A stretch of DNA of 60,914 bases from Desulfosarcina sp. (GTDB lineage Bacteria > Desulfobacterota > Desulfobacteria > Desulfobacterales > Desulfosarcinaceae), in contig JABZFO010000019.1 of NCBI GenBank assembly GCA_014237405.1, positions 1 through 60,914 on the forward strand, written 5' to 3'. Of this stretch, positions 52,722 through 60,914 are shown one piece after another. Position 1 is the first letter of the stretch. The number at the start of each line of letters is the position of its first letter. Under the pieces are notes generated by a model. It saw only the letters and a program-made list of their open reading frames with translations, was not told the DNA's origin and ran no database searches. Both the position numbers and the translations under genes were made by a program.

Positions 52722-54106
52722 ATGTCATTTCATTTAGAGGATCATCTGTACGGTTCCCTGAAATCCATCTACAATAGCAGTCCACAGGCTTTTAAATCAG
52801 TAATAGGGCGTGTATACAGGTCAATGCCAGATTCTTTGAGGTACGGAGAAACCTATGGCCATTACCTTTCGCTATTAGAAAAATCTCAATGGTGGTCAAA
52901 AAAAAAAATATTAGCATATCAATGGGAAAAAACGAAAAACCTTCTTTGGCATGCGTACAACAATGTGCCCTATTATAAAACACTGTTTGATCAAAGAGGG
53001 ATATCCATCGCAAATATACAGAACTTTCAAGATTTTAAAAAAATCCCTTTTCTAACAAAAAATATCATTCGAGAAAATTTTACTGAACTGTTGGCAAAAA
53101 ACTATAAAAAGTCAAAACTGATACCTGTTGCAACTGGCGGTACTACTGGTGCACCCTTGACTCTTTATTATGAAAAGGGTGTCTCGAGACCGCTGGAATA
53201 TGCTTTTACAGTTCATGGATTGGGAAGGATAGGATTTCGGGTTGGAGATAGAATCGTCGTCATACGCGGAGAGGTAGTGAAGGGAGCTAATCAAAAAGCT
53301 CCTTCTTACTTTGATCCAATTAGAAACAGATTAGTTCTTTCATCCTACAACATGATTGAAGAAAACCTCCCATATTATATTGAGAAAATACGAAAATTCA
53401 AACCAAAATTTTTACATGTATATCCATCAAGTTTAGTGCTTTTAGCCCGATTCATGAAGGATTACAAGGTAGACTACTTCCCCGCCTTGCAAGGTATCAT
53501 TGCAAGTTCAGAAACTATTCACCAGTGGCAGTTTGACCTTTTTCAAGAAGTCTTTAAATGTAATGTATTCCCTTGGTACGGGCTTAACGAGCTTGTAGCA
53601 CTTGCGGGAGCATGCGAATTCAGTTCAAGATATCACTTGTTTCCTGAATATAGTTATGTTGAATTTGTCAGAGATGATGATTTTAATGAGGATACTCATA
53701 ATAAGAATATTTGCGAAATCGTAGGAACGGGTTTTGGAAATTACGCTATGCCATTAATAAGATACAGAACATTGGATTATGCAATACCTACAGATGCTAT
53801 ATGCAAATGCGGACGAAATTATCCAATGATGGAAAAAGTTGTTGGAAGAAAACAAGAATTTTTTGTTGATAAAACAGGTAGTTTGATTACATTTATATAT
53901 GCAGATGTCCCCCTTTGGTCGGTTAAGCGGATGATATAAAAAATGTCATAAATGAATTTAAAAACATATATACAAGATTCGGTATCGACATTCAAATGGT
54001 AGATTCAATACCCAAAAAATCTAGTGGAAAATTTTTGTATTTAAAACAAAATATTGAAGTAAATAAAAAACAATTAGATGCAAACTCCAATATATCGACT
54101 ACTTAA
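52722..54106 (+). pseudogene. CapK/PaaK-like adenylate-forming enzyme, C-terminal lesion
   Basis: The main frame (405 residues) is a CapK-type member of the phenylacetate-CoA ligase family: the AMP-binding loop ATGGTTGAPLTLYY, then YPSSLVLLARF, WYGLNELVALAGACE and TLDYAIPTDAICKCGRNYP. It ends early at TFIYADVPLWSVKRMI. The missing tail is found right after it in another frame (53936-54106): NVINEFKNIYTRFGIDIQMV and PKKSSGKFLYLKQNI, which has the conserved SGK lysine motif. About 25-30 residues between are absent. CapK-like enzymes in capsule loci are presumed to activate a carboxylate for transfer to, or modification of, the sugar. Whether the lesion is real is unknown. Confidence 0.82.
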
Positions 54107-54160
54107 AAAATGATTTCCAAGAGATTTTAAAATTTCTGGAGGAAATTGAGGCTACGTATT
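54078..54160 (+). pseudogene. N-terminal remnant of a GNAT-type acyltransferase
   Basis: ATGCAAACTCCAATATATCG starts a frame MQTPIYRLLKK that stops at once; with a small shift it continues FQEILKFLEEIEA. The DNA closely parallels the start of the acetyltransferase at 58883 (ACTCCAATATACCG ... TTTATGGAGGAAATG). It is thus the first ~27 codons of a paralogue, cut off by a mobile-element-like sequence. It overlaps the end of the CapK-like frame, suggesting an original CapK-GNAT gene pair. Confidence 0.7.
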
Positions 54161-54202
54161 CCGCTCAAACTGACCACCGTTTCCGGAGTGACAACGGTTC
54201 CC
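54155..54202. mobile_element. Probable insertion-sequence end remnant (IS21-like)
   Basis: The segment reads CGTATTCCGCTCAAACTGACC, then ACCGTTTCCGGAGTGACAACGG. Repeated short units of the form ATTCCG...AAACTGACCACC are the layout of IS21-family ends. No istA or istB gene is present. The remnant lies exactly where the GNAT-like fragment breaks off. Confidence 0.4.
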
Positions 54203-54528
54203 TAAGATAAAATTTTATCGTCTCTTTCGTATCGTCGAGATCGACAGAGTCAGTCCCTAATGCCTCACCCATAGGTCGTGGGTTGATAATTCTGCACATT
54301 TTAAGATTTGGATGTGCAGTTTTCTTAACAAATAAAGAATTATTAATTCACGGCGAGTAAATGTCATATAAATAAGAAGGATTAAAAATATTGTAAATTG
54401 GGCACAATTGTTGCTTTAACATGAATTGTGTTTGTTGGCATAAAAGGTCTTTTTGCTTTTGACCTAAACAATTAATATTTAACATCATAACGAATCTGTG
54501 TAACCTCTATAACTAAGGACTGCTCCAA
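54203..54528. other. AT-rich spacer without a gene
   Basis: I see no coding sequence or strong hairpin in this 326 bp. It may include more of the decayed mobile element (a TCGTATCGTCGAGATCGACA segment near 54225 has a small inverted repeat) and the promoter of the beta-helix gene. Confidence 0.45.
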
Positions 54529-56257
54529 ATGAACAAAATCCTATTTATTTGCCTGATGTCAATTACGGTGTTTTTTCCTTTTGAAATTTTTGCGGATGTA
54601 TATTATGTTTCCCAGGCATGGTGACACAGTGGTTCTCTGCGGAAGAATATCTACAGCTTTGAAAGTGCCTGATGGAGGTACATCCGGCCACATTGTTACT
54701 TATGATGGAAATGCTGCTTCTTATGACCAACGTGCAACAAATGCTACCATTACCAATTTCAGCAGGGTAGCTGGTTATAGTAGTTTTTACATTTATAGTA
54801 AGGAATATGTTACGGTAAAAAATGTAAAGATAGATTGGAATTACACGTCTGAAATGGGCAGTAGTATGGATAATGTTTGGGGCTTAAGAATCCAAAATTC
54901 CAATAATATAATAATTGATTCTGCAGATATTTCGGAAACGCATAATGGAATTGCAATTCATGATAACTCATATAATATCAGAATTGTAAAGTCAATTATC
55001 AACAAGATTGCCGAGTCTGGGATATACATAAGCAGATACTCTAGTTCTAATCATCCCCATGATATCACTATTGGTGGAAAATATGAAGATGGAAATACAG
55101 TTAAAAATTGCACCTACAAGACGCGTTGGGACAATAATAGAGTCGGTTATGATATCAGGCTGGGTCCTGATGTTGAAAACATAACGATCAGTTATAATCA
55201 TCTTTATTCCGATACCGAATATCATGGCATGTCGGCAATTTTAGTGCATAGCTGTCAAAATATATTAATTGAGTATAACACTATTCACGATCATCAATCT
55301 TTTAATCATAGACCAGCAATATCGGTCAAAGGAGAAGAGCGTTCAGCTTTAGCCTATAACATTGTTATAAGGTATAACAAAATATATAACGAGAAAAGTG
55401 ATTCTAATTCATATGTTGGAACTACTAAAGCTATATTGTTTTCTGGAAATTGGAAACATGCTTATGTATATGGTAATTATATCTCTTCTTGTGGTGGTGG
55501 CATCAATGCAAATTTTGCGTATTGGATTAACCCACCGACTCATAGTGACGGCGTTAATCCGGGAAACATGCATATTTGGTCAAATGTAATCTATAACACA
55601 AGTGGTACTGGTATTTCTATTGGTGGAGCATGGCAAGGCACGGACTTGATATCAGATGTATTCATCGTTAATAACACTTTATATCGTGTCGCATTATCAA
55701 CCCAATCCAAAACCGGGGCCGGAATAAGCAATTCGCTAACAGACACACAAGATTATAATATTAATATTAAGAATAACATAATAATGGATGCTCGTATTGA
55801 AGCGAACGACCAGTTTACGTTATACTCTGAACCGAGCCTCGATAGGTTTACCGAGAATAACACTTATTTCATTTCAAATACGACTTACAATGAAAAACTA
55901 AAATCTAAGTATAGTAATGAAGAAATCGAAAATCCATTGTTCCTAAGTACAAACAAAGGTGCGTTATTACTCTCTGAAAATTCTCCATGCAAAGATTCCG
56001 GTCTGTCTATAGTAGGACCAACGAATGTTCCTGCTGACGTAGTATCTTTGGCAGGTGAAATCAATTACGAAGACGCCCTTGATCCTGTAAAGACTGATTG
56101 GACGACTATTCCTCCAAGAGTATATAAATTGAAACAGTCGGACTATGGTGCAGGTTGGGAAAAGGGAGCCTATGTTTACGTTACAAATAGCTCAGATACG
56201 AGATTAAGAATGAGTTTAAGCAAACCTTTAAATATATCTGTATCACCAGTAAACTAA
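54529..56257 (+). pseudogene. Secreted right-handed beta-helix protein, lesion just after the signal peptide
   Basis: ATG 54529 opens a clean signal peptide (FICLMSITVFFPFEIFADVYYVSQ) that stops at 54624. The rest of the protein continues in another frame from GDTVVLCG (54620) for ~545 residues. That part is a parallel beta-helix: repeated short strands such as NIIIDSADISETHNGIAIHD, NIRIVKSIINKIAESGIYIS and NILIEYNTIHDHQ, the pattern of PbH1 repeats in polysaccharide lyases and epimerases. Relatives have ~25-30 residues (NDSNDG..) between VSQAG and GDTVL. It was probably a polysaccharide-binding or -cleaving exported protein. A hairpin terminator follows. Confidence 0.8.
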
Positions 56258-56283
56258 TTCCCTTCTGGTGATTCCGATTTAGC

Positions 56284-56321
56284 AAAGAAGCCTCTTCCCC
56301 CATATGGAGAGAGGTTTCTTT
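56284..56321 (+). terminator. Rho-independent-type terminator
   Basis: AAAGAAGCCTCT pairs with AGAGGTTTCTTT (one G-T type mismatch), with a loop of about 13 bases, directly followed by TATTGTTG. It lies 27 bp after the beta-helix stop and separates it from the next glycosyltransferase. Confidence 0.75.
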
Positions 56322-56377
56322 ATTGTTGTGCTAACAAACCCTTCATCTTCCACTGCGACAGCCGCGAACTCACTAAA

Positions 56378-57457
56378 GTGCAAAATGTCCATAAAATAAT
56401 GATGATAGGTACCTCATTGAAAGGTAGAGGTGGCGTAGCTTCAGTTGTTCGTGGGTACTCTGAATATGGAATTTTAAAGAATCTAAAAATAGATTACTTT
56501 CCAACCCATTGTGATGGTAAAAAAAGAAAAAAAATAGTATATTATTTACGAAATGTAGTAAATATACTAATCAAAATACGTCAATACTCAATTGTCCACA
56601 TTCACACAGCATCATATTGGAGTTATAGGAGATTATTTGTAGTAATTTTGATTGCAAAATTGTTTTCCAAGAAAATAATTATCCATATTCATGGAGCAAA
56701 ATTTGAAGAATATTTTAATAATTCAAGTTTTATTGGCAAAAAAGTAATAAAAATTGGATTTAAAACTTCGGATAGAGTTATTTGTCTTTCCCCCGAGTGG
56801 TCCAGGAAAATTTCAAAATTTTGTTCCTTAAATAAGATTATCATAATCCCTAACTGTGTTTCATTCATTTCAATAAACCAAGTCAAACAAAATAATAAAA
56901 AGAAACTTACAACCACTAAAAAATTGCTATTCTTAGGTGAATTGGGTGAGAGAAAGGGTGTCTTTGATCTACTTAAGGCAATTAAACTCCTTAGACTTGA
57001 TCCCAATAAAACAAAGCTTTTTTTGTGTGGTAATGGTGACTTGATTAAAATTCAAAATACAATCTTACATCTTGGATTAGAAAATGTCGTTCAGTTACTT
57101 GGCTGGGTTCAAGGTGATAAGAAAATTGAATTGTTAAGAAGTGCATATCTTTATGTTTTACCTTCACATTACGAAGGTCTGCCAATGAGTATACTTGAGG
57201 CAATGTCATATGGTATACCAATTGTTTCGACCAACGTCGGTGGCATCCCTTATGCTGTTGAGAGTGATAAAGAAGGCTATTTAATTGATCCGGGTAATCC
57301 TAAAGAATTGGCAAATACTATTAATTGCCTACTGGAGGATGAAAAAACATGGGAAGATATGAGCTTAGCTGCAATAAAAAAAATAAAATTAAAATTTTCT
57401 ATGGATACATTACATCAGAATCTAAAAAAAATATATGAAGACCTGTTAAATGAATAA
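56378..57457 (+). CDS. Family 4 glycosyltransferase
   Basis: This is a 359-residue GT-B enzyme. A GTG at 56378 gives QNVHKIMMIGTSLKGRGGVA; the ATG at 56399 is an alternative. The GRGGVASV loop is the N-terminal glycine-rich acceptor region; IVHIHTASYWSYRR and IHIHGAKFEEY are the mid segment. The donor domain has LFLGELGERKGVFDLLKAI, LFLCGNGD and the E-x7-E motif HYEGLPMSILEAMSYGIPIVSTNVGG. Complete, very AT-rich. Substrate unknown. Confidence 0.9.
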   Translation: MQNVHKIMMIGTSLKGRGGVASVVRGYSEYGILKNLKIDYFPTHCDGKKRKKIVYYLRNVVNILIKIRQYSIVHIHTASYWSYRRLFVVILIAKLFSKKIIIHIHGAKFEEYFNNSSFIGKKVIKIGFKTSDRVICLSPEWSRKISKFCSLNKIIIIPNCVSFISINQVKQNNKKKLTTTKKLLFLGELGERKGVFDLLKAIKLLRLDPNKTKLFLCGNGDLIKIQNTILHLGLENVVQLLGWVQGDKKIELLRSAYLYVLPSHYEGLPMSILEAMSYGIPIVSTNVGGIPYAVESDKEGYLIDPGNPKELANTINCLLEDEKTWEDMSLAAIKKIKLKFSMDTLHQNLKKIYEDLLNE

Positions 57458-57781
57458 AGCAATCGTCTCTTAAATAATCATTTGCTTTATTTGATAGTCG
57501 AAAAAGCTCTCGACATCGATGAACCCATAAAGTTCAGGATGTCGACAACCCTGTTTAGCTGATCTTTGGCACCAGTTTTTAAACATCCAGTAAAAACAAG
57601 GCAATTAGAGACCGGCTTTTGCTCTTGGCACTATCGAAATCTGTTTACAGAAAGTTACTCGAAGAAACGATTCCAGGATGCACTGGAAACTGTAATGCAG
57701 CATATTGATGGGATGACATATTTGGACCTTATGCTGGTTTTACGTGCCAACCAAATTACTATTTGCTGACACCCTTTTCCA
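57458..57781. other. Spacer with possible gene debris
   Basis: A 67-codon open stretch (from 57566) gives LETGFCSWHYRNLFTES and similar; I cannot assign it to any family and it has no ribosome site, so I do not call a gene. The GC content is higher than in the preceding gene, so it may be debris of something older. Confidence 0.4.
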
Positions 57782-58679
57782 ATGAGAACTCTCTTGCCGA
57801 ATGTATCCGTTGTCATTCCTTTGTACAACAAGGAAGAATACATCACCCGGGCGGTTTCCTCAGTTCTGAGACCGGCGTATCAAGATCGTCAGCCAGGAAA
57901 ATCAAGGGGTATCGTCTACAAGAAATCTGGGTATCGAAAACTCCAGTTCCGATCTGATCGCTTTTCTGGACGCCGATGATGAATGGAAACCTGGATTCTT
58001 AAAAGCTATTCTTTCATTGAGGAAAAGATACCCTGACGCTGGTGCTTACGGAACATCATACGAAATTCTTTTACGAGGTGGAAGGGTTTATCACCCTAAA
58101 TTTGGGAGGATCCCATATGGATGGGAAGGCATCCTATCCAGTTATTTCAGAGCATCATTCGGTCTACACGTCCTGCATACTTCGGCTGTGGTCATACCGA
58201 AGCGGATTTTTGAAGAAGTTGGCGGTTTCCCGATTGGTGAAAAGCTGGGTGAAGATCTTGACATGTGGCTTAGGATCGCGTTACGGTTTCCCATCGCATA
58301 CAGCAACGTCGAACAATCAGTGTACCATCAGGATGCCGGCAACCGAACCGATGTTCTGCCGGTATCCGTTGACAGACTGCCCTATCTTAAAAGAGCTGAA
58401 CAAGCGCTGCGTTCCGGCATTCTACCTGAAAACATTCGTGATGACCTGATCGAATATGTTGCCACCCGTAAAATTGGATATGCGATAGGTTTTATTTTGA
58501 AAAGCAACCACAAAGTGGGAAGGAAAATATTAGAAGAAATCGAAACTAAAAGATTCGCAAGCAGGAAAAAGCTATGGCTAATGTTGAGTTATATACCAAC
58601 AATTTTTTTAGGTGGACTGCGAAGTGGAAAACGATATATAGTTTCATTTATTGACAGTGGGAAAAAAAAATTGTTTTAA
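57782..58679 (+). pseudogene. Family 2 glycosyltransferase, internal deletion with frameshift
   Basis: The first frame starts MRTLLPNVSVVIPLYNKEEY and SSVL, then leaves the family at ~57865. In another frame the protein resumes at once as RIKIVSQENQGVSSTRNLG, with IAFLDADDEWKPGF (DxD) and then, still in that frame, RKRYPDAGAYG, FGLHVLHTSAVVIPKRIFEEVGGF, GEDLDMWLRIALRF, to the stop at 58679. The missing piece (~28 residues) is the one with the invariant VVDDGSTD nucleotide-binding motif, so the enzyme as read is dead. Base composition is higher in GC than the neighbouring glycosyltransferases, so its origin may differ. Confidence 0.88.
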
Positions 58680-58689
58680 TCCTATCCGC

Positions 58690-58727
58690 AGGCTGTCCAG
58701 TCAATGGGGTCCACCTCCAAATAGCTC
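58690..58727. repeat. Dispersed repeat copy 2 (CTGTCCAGTC ... GTCCACCTCCA)
   Basis: Counterpart of 49358-49397; see there. The sequence begins 11 bases after the stop of the broken glycosyltransferase. Confidence 0.55.
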
Positions 58728-58882
58728 GCATAACCTGGTATCGAGCTTATTGATGAGCTTGGTTATGAAATTTAAAAAGATTATATTGTATATTCAATAT
58801 TTATATCCAATTGGTTACCTTTAAGCAAGAACATTCAATTTATCAGTTTCGCGATTAAAACAAACCGTAAGAATATCGAAAT

Positions 58883-59416
58883 TTGAAGGCCATTCAGACT
58901 CCAATATACCGATTGCTTAATAAAAAAGATTTGGAAGAGATCATAAAGTTTATGGAGGAAATGAAACCTCCTGTTGCTGGAATGCAATCACGGGGAATCT
59001 ATGAGCCGTTTTGTAATTATGTGATGGAAACCGACAAAGTTATTTTCGCAGTGGCTGAGATAGAAGAACAGATTATCGGTTTCTCGATAACTATAATCGA
59101 TTATAAAAGATTTTGGAGAAAATTTTTTACTAATCACATACTACTCTCAATAAAGGTAGTATTTAAAAAATTTGTTAAATTATTAAAACATAATCGCAGT
59201 ATCCAACTATCCTCTGAACCAGTAGATATCAGTAAATATCTATCAAAACATAATACCAATCGATCTTGGAAGGATTCATCCCCTATCATAGGTAAAGTAC
59301 TTTATATTGCAGTAAAAAAAGATTATAGACAAAAAGGAATCGGAAAAGGTTTATACAAGTTCCGTCACAAAATTTTATTACAAAAGGGAGTTAAAAGGGT
59401 AGACGGTAAAAAGTGA
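58883..59416 (+). CDS. GNAT-type N-acyltransferase, probably C-terminally truncated
   Basis: This is a 177-residue protein read from TTG 58883 (IQTPIYRLLNKKDLEEIIKF). Its core has the acetyl-CoA-binding motif VLYIAVKKDYRQKGIGKGLY (R/Q-x-x-G-x-G/A). It ends ~20 residues later at KGVKRVDGKK, where family members normally have another ~40-50 residues with the last two strands, so the 3' end is probably lost. The extended middle (residues ~75-125) is basic and hydrophobic. A paralogue fragment lies at 54078 behind the CapK-like gene. The likely role is N-acylation of an amino sugar precursor. Confidence 0.68.
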   Translation: MKAIQTPIYRLLNKKDLEEIIKFMEEMKPPVAGMQSRGIYEPFCNYVMETDKVIFAVAEIEEQIIGFSITIIDYKRFWRKFFTNHILLSIKVVFKKFVKLLKHNRSIQLSSEPVDISKYLSKHNTNRSWKDSSPIIGKVLYIAVKKDYRQKGIGKGLYKFRHKILLQKGVKRVDGKK

Positions 59417-59809
59417 ACAGTCTTTCTGTGGAAACTTTTGTTTCATCCAGTTTTAGCGTACTTCCTATTAACATGTTGATTAACACAATCGAAGAAACAG
59501 TTTGAAAGAAAAGGACAGGTGTTGAAAAACTTGGCCTGTACCTCCGAGGTTGTTAATCAGGGCACGAGACATATTGATTCATAATTCCTTTTTTTTCAAT
59601 AAGCCCGGCTGAACGGTTAAATCAATTTAAGTATCATGATAACGGGCTACATAATCTTTGCATTTCGGCTTCCTTGGGAGGGTATCGCAGTCCTCCCCAA
59701 AATCCGTTATAATCAGTTACTTTCTATACCAATTTCTTAGAGAAATCTTTATCTCCCGGACCCGAAAAATAAATTCCTTCTTGAGTACCACCTTGAAAGG
59801 GCTGATAGC
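59417..59809. other. Spacer without a recognisable gene
   Basis: No gene is seen in this 393 bp. No good hairpin and no dispersed repeat was found. It might contain the lost tail of the preceding acyltransferase, but I could not find matching coding sequence. Confidence 0.4.
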
Positions 59810-60778
59810 ATGAGAGTAATCGAGAATGTTAAATTAAGTTTATGGAATGAAATCGCTGAGAAATCTCCTCATGCAACCTTTTTCCATACACCATATTGGT
59901 CAGAAATTATGGTTAAAACTTTTTCATGTAAAGATATAACCAAAGCATTTGTTTTTGATGATGGAACAACAGTAATTTTCCCATTTATTCAGACAAAAGG
60001 TAAGATTACGAATTTATTTTTAAATGATTATAGATCAGGTTATCCTTATACCTATGGCGGTCCAATATCAGATCGAATATTAAGCTTTGAAAAGTATAAC
60101 GAAATTATAGATTATTTTAAGACGGTGTTAAAAAAATATTATCGTATTCTTGTTAGGGGAAATCCTTACACTGATGGATTTAAAACGATTGATTTTCAGG
60201 AGGCATGGGATTTATCTCATGTTGCAGAACTAATTAAATGCAAAAATGAAGATGATGTTTTCAAGACCTATGGAAGACGCTATAGAAGCTACATCAGAAA
60301 AGCCATAAGATCTAATACACTGAAAGTAAAAGAAGCAAAAACCATTCATGAATATGAGAATCTATACAATATATATAAAAGATCACAAAGATATTGGGAT
60401 GTGGTTTTGACCCATTATCCATTGAGGCTGTTTAAAAATCTTTATAATATGAAATGCAAACACATAAAGCTATGGACCGTATACTGCAAAGATAAAATGG
60501 TTGGAGGAGATGTAACCCTCTATTGGAAAAATCGATGCTTTATGTGGCTTTCCTATCATGAAAGAGAATTTTCAAAACTGCATTCTAGACGCTACATGTT
60601 GCATAATGTTTTTTTGGATTGCAAAGAGAGAGGTGTTGAATATTACGATTTTTTGCAAAGTGGAGGAATAGAGAGTCAAGAGAAATTTAAAAGGTCTATG
60701 GGTGGAAAAGAGTATCAACACTGCGCATGGCTCAAGGAGAATTATCTTGTTAGCCTTGCAAAAAAAAAGAGATTTTAA
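59810..60778 (+). CDS. FemAB-like / GNAT-fold aminoacyl- or acyltransferase
   Basis: This is a 322-residue protein of the FemAB-related type found in exopolysaccharide loci. It opens with WNEIAEKSPHATFFHTPYWSEIM, the usual first helix and strand, and the second half has a GNAT-like core: RYRSYIRKAIRSNTLKVKEA, then WTVYCKDKMVGGDVTLYWKN, FMWLSYHERE, and VEYYDFLQSGGIESQEKFKRS. FemAB relatives transfer amino acids from charged tRNA, or acyl groups, to amino groups. With the CapK-like and GNAT genes it suggests an amide-linked modification of the polymer. The start at 59810 follows GAAAGGG. Confidence 0.8.
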   Translation: MRVIENVKLSLWNEIAEKSPHATFFHTPYWSEIMVKTFSCKDITKAFVFDDGTTVIFPFIQTKGKITNLFLNDYRSGYPYTYGGPISDRILSFEKYNEIIDYFKTVLKKYYRILVRGNPYTDGFKTIDFQEAWDLSHVAELIKCKNEDDVFKTYGRRYRSYIRKAIRSNTLKVKEAKTIHEYENLYNIYKRSQRYWDVVLTHYPLRLFKNLYNMKCKHIKLWTVYCKDKMVGGDVTLYWKNRCFMWLSYHEREFSKLHSRRYMLHNVFLDCKERGVEYYDFLQSGGIESQEKFKRSMGGKEYQHCAWLKENYLVSLAKKKRF

Positions 60779-60822
60779 GCGAAACATATACACTTACTCA
60801 ACAGTCCAAAGTTTAAAGCGGT

Positions 60823-60840
60823 CATGCCGCCAAAGGCATG
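60823..60840 (+). terminator. Weak hairpin after the last gene
   Basis: CATGCC and GGCATG form a 6-bp stem with a six-base loop 45 bp past the stop of the FemAB-like gene. There is no T-run, so its role as a terminator is doubtful. Nothing else is seen in the last 136 bases. Confidence 0.35.
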
Positions 60841-60914
60841 GCATCAATTGTAGGCTTTCTGCTCTTTGACATAATTATTCGATAGATCGCGCTATTCTTG
60901 AAAATGCGAAAATT

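Noticed and set aside
57566..57769. 67-codon frame between two glycosyltransferases
   Set aside because: No family recognised and no ribosome site; reported only as possible debris.

Overview
The window looks like part of the chromosome of a Gram-negative, probably marine, anaerobic bacterium of the sulfate-reducing Desulfobacteria (Desulfosarcina/Desulfococcus-like). This is inferred from the style of the proteins (split glycine dehydrogenase GcvPA/GcvPB, a CooC-type ATPase, sigma-54 regulators, NrfD-type redox genes), not from a marker gene. No rRNA, tRNA or CRISPR array was seen. The first ~28 kb is GC-rich and housekeeping-like. From ~35 kb to the end the DNA is clearly AT-rich and consists almost entirely of surface-polysaccharide genes, so that half is probably an acquired or fast-exchanging locus.

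Layout. (1) 1-4647, minus strand: an Lrp/AsnC-type regulator followed by gcvT-gcvH-gcvPA-gcvPB (glycine cleavage), with gcvPB running off the left edge. (2) 4825-11754: an EamA transporter, a cardiolipin synthase, an HD-GYP protein, and a sigma-54 response regulator/histidine kinase pair resembling ZraR/ZraS. (3) 11913-12497: a decayed AAA/DUF4143 ATPase. (4) 12818-20856: a copper/silver efflux operon (two TolC-type genes, CusB-like adaptor, CusA-like RND pump, His/Met-rich periplasmic protein). (5) 20956-22681: a broken adenylate cyclase and a 5'-truncated CooC-type ATPase. (6) 23021-27826: a lipoprotein SGNH hydrolase and a secreted double-LamG protein. (7) 28849-37161: a nucleotide-sugar block followed by an ABC polysaccharide exporter (Wzm/Wzt). 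(8) 37668-60778: a secreted carbohydrate-binding-like protein; an unusual redox trio (NrfD-like membrane protein, four-cluster ferredoxin, GMC flavoprotein) interleaved with a hexapeptide acyltransferase and a sulfotransferase; seven glycosyltransferases, one of them broken; a second sulfotransferase; a Wzy/WaaL-like membrane protein; a CapK-like ligase; acyltransferase and FemAB-like genes; and a beta-helix protein.

How it fits together: the nucleotide-sugar genes make activated uronic or other unusual sugars, the glycosyltransferases assemble them, the sulfo-, acyl- and FemAB-type transferases decorate them, and Wzm/Wzt exports the product. The GMC-ferredoxin-NrfD set could couple oxidation of a sugar or alcohol group to the quinone pool without oxygen. 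I regard that as the best candidate for an undescribed system here.

A second striking feature is that about a dozen otherwise open genes each lack one short internal stretch (my estimate from remembered family alignments is 25-35 codons), with or without a frameshift. These may be real small deletions (genome erosion) or assembly errors. Raw reads or PCR across the junctions would decide, and this caveat applies to every 'pseudogene' call below. Several palindromic, MITE-like repeats lie between genes.
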